Assembly (NCBI GenBank): GCA_937926555.1
Contig: CALAZX010000012.1
Coordinates: 1-8,448 of the forward strand
Origin: an uncultured Negativicutes bacterium
GTDB taxonomy: Bacteria; Bacillota; Negativicutes; Acidaminococcales; Acidaminococcaceae
Direction of reading: 5' to 3'
Length of the DNA: 8,448 nucleotides
A program made the position numbers and the translations under genes. Under the pieces are notes generated by a model. That model had not been told where the DNA came from. It ran no database searches and saw only the letters and a program-made list of their open reading frames with translations. Each line of letters begins with the position of its first letter. Position 1 is the stretch's first letter. Shown here in pieces: positions 5,278-8,448 of the stretch.

Positions 5278-6102
5278 TCAGCAGTTGCCGGTATAGACAT
5301 GGTTCAGATGGCGCCGCGCCACATCCGCCAGGGCGTAGACACGCTCGGTGGGGGTCTCGGGCCGGTCCACCAGGTTGTAGTGGGGGAAGAATTTGCTCAC
5401 ATGGAGCGGGATGTCCGGGGACAGGGAGGCCACCCAGGTGGAGAGTTTCTCCATCTCGGCCTTGCTGTCGTTGAAACCGGGGACGATGAGGGTGGTCAGC
5501 TCCACATGGGCGGTCTTCACCGCTTCCGTGATAAAGGCTTTCACCGTCTCCAGGTCACCGCCCAGTTTCCGGTAGGATTCGGCGGAGAAGCATTTCAGGT
5601 CAATGTTGTAGGCGTCCACGATGCCCGCAAGCTCTTTGGCCACTTCCACGCTGAAATTGCCGTTGGTGACAACCACGTTCTTCATGCCCACGGAGTGGAT
5701 CATTTTTCCCGCGTCGATGATGTACTCATAGCTCAGCAGCGGCTCGTTATAGGTGAAGGCGATGCCGATATTGCCCACGTCCTGGAGGTCCAGGGCTTTC
5801 CGGGCCAGCCGTTCCGGCGGGATGCACTCCGGATTGAAGGAGCTCAGGTCCCGTTGTGAGATGGAGAAGTTCTGGCAGAAAGAACAGCGCAGATTGCAGC
5901 CGTAACTGCCTACGGAAAGAATCAGGGAACCGGGATGGAACCGGTTCAGGGGTTTCTTCTCGATGGGGTCCACCGCCAGGGAGGTCAGCAGACCGTAATT
6001 GCCGCAGGTGTTGCGGCCTTCCTTCAGGGTGCGCACGCGGCACATGCCGGTCCGGCCTTCCTCCAGACGGCAGTGATGGTGGCAGAGGGAACATTGGTAC
6101 AT
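5278..6102 (-). CDS. amrS: AmmeMemoRadiSam system radical SAM enzyme
   Basis: The 274-residue product is the radical SAM partner of the Memo/AMMECR1 system, distantly like pyruvate formate-lyase activating enzymes. The 4Fe-4S motif is GCNLRCSFCQNF (68-79; Cys69, Cys73, Cys76). An N-terminal Cys set, CSLCHHHC (4-11) with Cys21 in GMCRVR, is typical of this subfamily and may hold a second metal site. GIAFTYNEP and NIDLKCF are further family blocks. The ATG at 6102 has AGGAGA eight bases upstream and gives the conserved MYQCSLC start. The frame is open to 6255, but that extension is Pro-rich and lacks a ribosome site. It follows the fused A/B gene after 153 bp and is followed by a terminator, so it is the last gene of a two-gene operon. 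The family is secure; the reaction and substrate are not established as far as I know. Confidence 0.93.
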   Translation of the reverse strand: MYQCSLCHHHCRLEEGRTGMCRVRTLKEGRNTCGNYGLLTSLAVDPIEKKPLNRFHPGSLILSVGSYGCNLRCSFCQNFSISQRDLSSFNPECIPPERLARKALDLQDVGNIGIAFTYNEPLLSYEYIIDAGKMIHSVGMKNVVVTNGNFSVEVAKELAGIVDAYNIDLKCFSAESYRKLGGDLETVKAFITEAVKTAHVELTTLIVPGFNDSKAEMEKLSTWVASLSPDIPLHVSKFFPHYNLVDRPETPTERVYALADVARRHLNHVYTGNC

Positions 6103-6255
6103 GGGGACAATCTCCTTTTCATGGGGATATTTTTGGAATGCTTTCTGAGAACCCTGTCCGCCGGGAACGGGGACAGGAGGTATTGCGGATTTCCGGGATG
6201 GCGGGGGTCCACGGTTCACAGCCGTATTCCGCATCCGGTCCGGAGGGGTTTCCAA

Positions 6256-7656
6256 TCAGGTGTGGCGGACCACACGGAACCGCTGGACGAAGAGGTCCCC
6301 CTCCTCGGGGCGGATGCCGCCTTTCTGGCAGGCGATATCCAGCTGCTGCTCCACGGTGTCGATACCGGGCAGATTGGGCAGGAGCACGCCGCTGCGGCTA
6401 CCTTTGCTGACCAGGACACCGTACTCATGGGGGTCCAGCTGGTCGATGGAGGTAATCTGCTCCAGCTCTCCCAGGACGTCCACGCTGTACACCAGGTCCT
6501 CCAGCTCGTCGGGGGTCACCGGGGTGAACCGGGGGTCGCGGGAGCAGGCGGACACGGCGTTGTGGCGGATCTCCTCGGCGATGGAGTCCTGGACGGGACC
6601 CATGGTGCCGATGCAGCCGCGGAGGCTGCCGTTCTTGTGGATCGTCACAAAGGCGCCGGCTTTTTTCGACGTCATCTCCCGGGGCATCTTTTCCTTCAGA
6701 TCTTTTGGGATGATGGGCATGACGCCCAGCCGTACGAATCTCTCCACGATGGCACGGGCCACCTGGACGTAGATGTCCTCCTCCGCCCGCTGACGGTCGC
6801 GCATCTCTTTGCGGATGTCGTCGTACTTCTCTGCGAAGCGGCGTTCCGGATTGCCCCCTTCCGGCAGGAAGGTGGCCACGCCGTAGCCCACGCCGAAGGG
6901 ACCCTCATAGGAGAGGTTCCCGGCTTTCACGTCTTTGCCGTCGAAAGCTCCCGCCATGATGGTGAAGGAGCGGTGGCCGCATTCCGCGGCTTCGTCCAGC
7001 AGCAGCTCAGGGAAACCGAAGAGAGCGCCGAAATCCGCTTTCTTCATGGCATCCATCAGCTTGCAGTCATATTCCGGTCCTTCCGGAGCGAAACCGTAAG
7101 GGCCGTCTTTCTTCAGCTTATGGGACAGGTCGCCGCTGGCCAGGAACACGGCCCGGCGGCCCAGTTTCTCCACGGCTTTTGCCAGGAGCTGCCCCAGATG
7201 GTAATGGTCCTTCAGGGACAGGCCGGACAGACCGATACGCACGATCTTCACGTCTTTCAGGGCGTCGCCGAAGAAAGACAGGGGGACCATGGTGGCATGG
7301 TCCAGGGACGGGTCTTTCTGTCCCATGGTGCCGGCAGGGAACTGCTCCTCGGCGGCCAGTTTCTCCACGGTCTCCGCCAGCTCGTCGTCATAGCGGCATA
7401 CCATTTTCTCCTGGGGTGCGCCGAAAGCGGCGAAGGACCCTTCAGCCCAGAGGCCGGGGGATATATGGAAGAAATCCCCGTACAGGGTGGTATGGGGGCT
7501 GGTGACGAGAATCACGTCGGGTTTCTGCTCCAGCAGGAAGTCCGCCGCCTTGCGGCAGGCCTCACGGGTGGCGTAGATGGTCTCCTCCTCCCCGTGGCCC
7601 ACGGAGGGTATCAGAAGCGGAGGATGGGGCATGATCGCAGCTGCGAGAATAGACAT
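6256..7656 (-). CDS. fused AmmeMemoRadiSam system protein B (Memo/LigB-like) and protein A (AMMECR1)
   Basis: The 466-residue protein joins two domains often encoded separately. Residues 1 to about 265 form a Memo-like fold related to class III extradiol dioxygenases. His11 (in PHPPLL), His55 (TSPHTT), His179 (SGDLSH) and Cys226 (ECGHRS) appear to match the His/His/His/Cys metal cleft of human MEMO1. Residues about 295-466 are an AMMECR1 domain with the hallmark LRGCIGT (345-351) and HNAVSACSRDPRFTPVT (365-381). A charged, helical linker (about 268-294) connects them. The ATG at 7656 follows AGGAG with a six-base gap. It is first in the operon, upstream of the radical SAM gene, and the fusion implies that A and B work in 1:1 stoichiometry. 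The domains are secure; the biochemical function is unknown. Confidence 0.93.
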   Translation of the reverse strand: MSILAAAIMPHPPLLIPSVGHGEEETIYATREACRKAADFLLEQKPDVILVTSPHTTLYGDFFHISPGLWAEGSFAAFGAPQEKMVCRYDDELAETVEKLAAEEQFPAGTMGQKDPSLDHATMVPLSFFGDALKDVKIVRIGLSGLSLKDHYHLGQLLAKAVEKLGRRAVFLASGDLSHKLKKDGPYGFAPEGPEYDCKLMDAMKKADFGALFGFPELLLDEAAECGHRSFTIMAGAFDGKDVKAGNLSYEGPFGVGYGVATFLPEGGNPERRFAEKYDDIRKEMRDRQRAEEDIYVQVARAIVERFVRLGVMPIIPKDLKEKMPREMTSKKAGAFVTIHKNGSLRGCIGTMGPVQDSIAEEIRHNAVSACSRDPRFTPVTPDELEDLVYSVDVLGELEQITSIDQLDPHEYGVLVSKGSRSGVLLPNLPGIDTVEQQLDIACQKGGIRPEEGDLFVQRFRVVRHT

Positions 7657-7709
7657 GGCAAACTCCTTTCATACAATGAGGAAAATATCGGTTATCACGG
7701 GAATCCTTC

Positions 7710-7764
7710 CGGGGATCCCCGCTGTACATGAAACTGCTTTCTGCTATGCCGGTAAAACAGCATA
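7710..7764 (-). other. structured leader of the AmmeMemoRadiSam operon
   Basis: The 5' UTR of the fusion gene, about 110 bases on the minus strand, contains a stem TATGC/GCATA (7745-7749 with 7760-7764). It also contains a perfect 12-bp palindrome, CGGGGATCCCCG (7710-7721), followed by a GGAA/TTCC micro-stem. No known riboswitch class was recognised. It could be a regulatory RNA, an operator, or chance structure in G+C-rich DNA. Confidence 0.3.
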
Positions 7765-7768
7765 TACC

Positions 7769-7786
7769 ATTATAGAATATATTATA
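7769..7786 (-). promoter_or_regulatory. promoter region of the AmmeMemoRadiSam operon (two TATAAT boxes)
   Basis: Two perfect minus-strand TATAAT hexamers lie 12 bp apart (7769-7774 and 7781-7786). The distal one has a weak TAGAAC at 17 bp (7804-7809); the proximal one has no -35. Transcription of the operon very likely starts here, but which box is used, and whether an activator helps, cannot be told. Confidence 0.5.
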
Positions 7787-7816
7787 CACTGTTTTCCCGT
7801 TCAGTTCTAATGAAAA

Positions 7817-7845
7817 TTGACAAGTAAATAGCGAGTTGCTAAGAT
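7817..7845 (+). promoter_or_regulatory. sigma-A promoter of the divergent membrane-protein gene
   Basis: A perfect TTGACA (7817-7822) is followed after 17 bp by TAAGAT (7840-7845), a 4/6 match to the -10 element. The start near 7852 leaves a leader of about 27 bases before the ATG at 7879. It lies back-to-back with the promoter region of the AmmeMemoRadiSam operon. Confidence 0.68.
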
Positions 7846-7878
7846 TAAATTAAATAAGCGGGAAACAGGGGGAATCCG

Positions 7879-8448
7879 ATGAGCATCTGGCGACGGAATG
7901 CGGTGCAGGACAAAGGACAGCAGGAGCCGGCGAAAGATCCGGTGAAGGAGTCCGTGAAAAGGAAAGAGGACATACCATTGCAGAAAGTCAGGGAAGACCT
8001 GAGACTGGCAGTGGTATTTTTGCTGCCTCTGCTGGCCGCCACGCTGATGACGGAGCTGGCTCCCTGGCTGCAGCAGTACGGTATCATCTGGCACGTGGGC
8101 TTCATGCCGGAACAATACGCACCCGGAGACGGGCGGGGCATCATCCAGATGCTGCTCCTGATCCCCATCCTCTGGACGGGACGGGATTTTCTCCGTCAGG
8201 GCTGGAAACAGGCAAGAAGCGGCGACCCCGCGCCGGCGCTTCTCATGCTGGCATCTATGGGAGCCGCCGTGCTGCAGAGCGTCTACACCGCGGTGATGAT
8301 GCTTACGGGGGCATCTTACGCGGTGCTGCCCCCGCTGCTGTTCTTCTATGTGGGGCTGAGCCTGGTGCTGTCTCTGTACAGCGTGGTGCTGGAGACCCGC
8401 TGGAAGACCCTGCTGGTCCATCATCGGGAGGGTCCGGCGGCCTGGCTC
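7879..8448 (+). CDS. membrane protein resembling the N-terminal part of a P1B-type ATPase, truncated by the window end
   Basis: The frame begins at an ATG with AGGGGG six bases upstream and stays open to the last base (190 codons visible); a TAA at 7855-7857 closes the frame upstream. Residues 1-40 are charged and hydrophilic. About four membrane segments follow (near 42-60, 86-99, 120-143 and 149-171). The stretch TGRDFLRQGWKQARSGDPAP (100-119) before the third helix resembles the amphipathic platform of P1B copper/zinc ATPases (GxxF..GWxAL..g.pN.D), and LETRWKTLL (171-179) sits where the exit to the actuator domain would be. No N-terminal CxxC metal-binding domain is present, and the Met-Asp of the platform motif is replaced by Pro-Ala. 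It may be a divergent or degenerate metal ATPase, or an unrelated membrane protein. The diagnostic CPC and DKTG motifs would lie beyond the window. Confidence 0.5.
   Translation, partial: MSIWRRNAVQDKGQQEPAKDPVKESVKRKEDIPLQKVREDLRLAVVFLLPLLAATLMTELAPWLQQYGIIWHVGFMPEQYAPGDGRGIIQMLLLIPILWTGRDFLRQGWKQARSGDPAPALLMLASMGAAVLQSVYTAVMMLTGASYAVLPPLLFFYVGLSLVLSLYSVVLETRWKTLLVHHREGPAAWL

Noticed and set aside
5935..7731. 598-codon plus-strand open frame opposite the AmmeMemoRadiSam genes
   Set aside because: It is long but entirely antisense to two well-supported genes, with a His/Gly/Val/Gln-rich product typical of the reverse complement of G+C-rich coding DNA. No ribosome site or motif supports it.
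7657..7878. Known riboswitch in the leader of the AmmeMemoRadiSam operon
   Set aside because: The stems present do not match the conserved cores of TPP, FMN, cobalamin, SAM, guanidine or metal-sensing riboswitches as I remember them. It is kept only as an unclassified structured leader.

Overview
The window looks like chromosomal core DNA of a moderately G+C-rich Firmicute. The best guess is Negativicutes, with an Acidaminococcus-like member plausible. This rests on the truA-rplM-rpsI order, a Firmicute-type L13 mRNA leader, strong AGGAGG-type ribosome sites, near-consensus sigma-A promoters and classic hairpin-plus-U-run terminators. The genus cannot be fixed from the sequence alone. No transposase, phage gene, CRISPR array, tRNA or rRNA was seen.

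Left part, plus strand (1-1716). The window opens inside truA (tRNA pseudouridine synthase), of which only the C-terminal 167 codons are present. A consensus promoter (TTGACA, 17 bp, TACAAT) and a structured leader then precede the ribosomal operon rplM-rpsI (L13, S9), which ends at a clear terminator. A perfect DnaA-box sequence lies about 50 bp upstream of that promoter.

Middle part, minus strand (1831-5075). Three separately transcribed genes follow. The first is an SLC1/DAACS-family symporter whose substrate and ion-site residues depart from the glutamate/aspartate type. The second is an ECF-transporter S component. The third is a membrane-anchored CE4 polysaccharide deacetylase. Each appears to have its own promoter and terminator. 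The terminator hairpin between the deacetylase and the ECF gene overlaps the probable promoter of the ECF gene. Genes for the ECF energising module often lie just upstream of truA in Firmicutes, so they may sit just outside the window.

Right part (5219-7786, minus strand). This is a two-gene AmmeMemoRadiSam locus: a fusion of a Memo/LigB-like domain to an AMMECR1 domain, followed 153 bp later by the partner radical SAM enzyme and a terminator. This widely conserved system has, to my knowledge, no settled biochemical function and is the most interesting content of the window. Divergently, from 7879 on the plus strand, begins a multi-spanning membrane protein. Its helices and amphipathic platform resemble the N-terminal part of P1B-type metal ATPases, but it lacks the usual metal-binding domain. 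It is cut by the window end.
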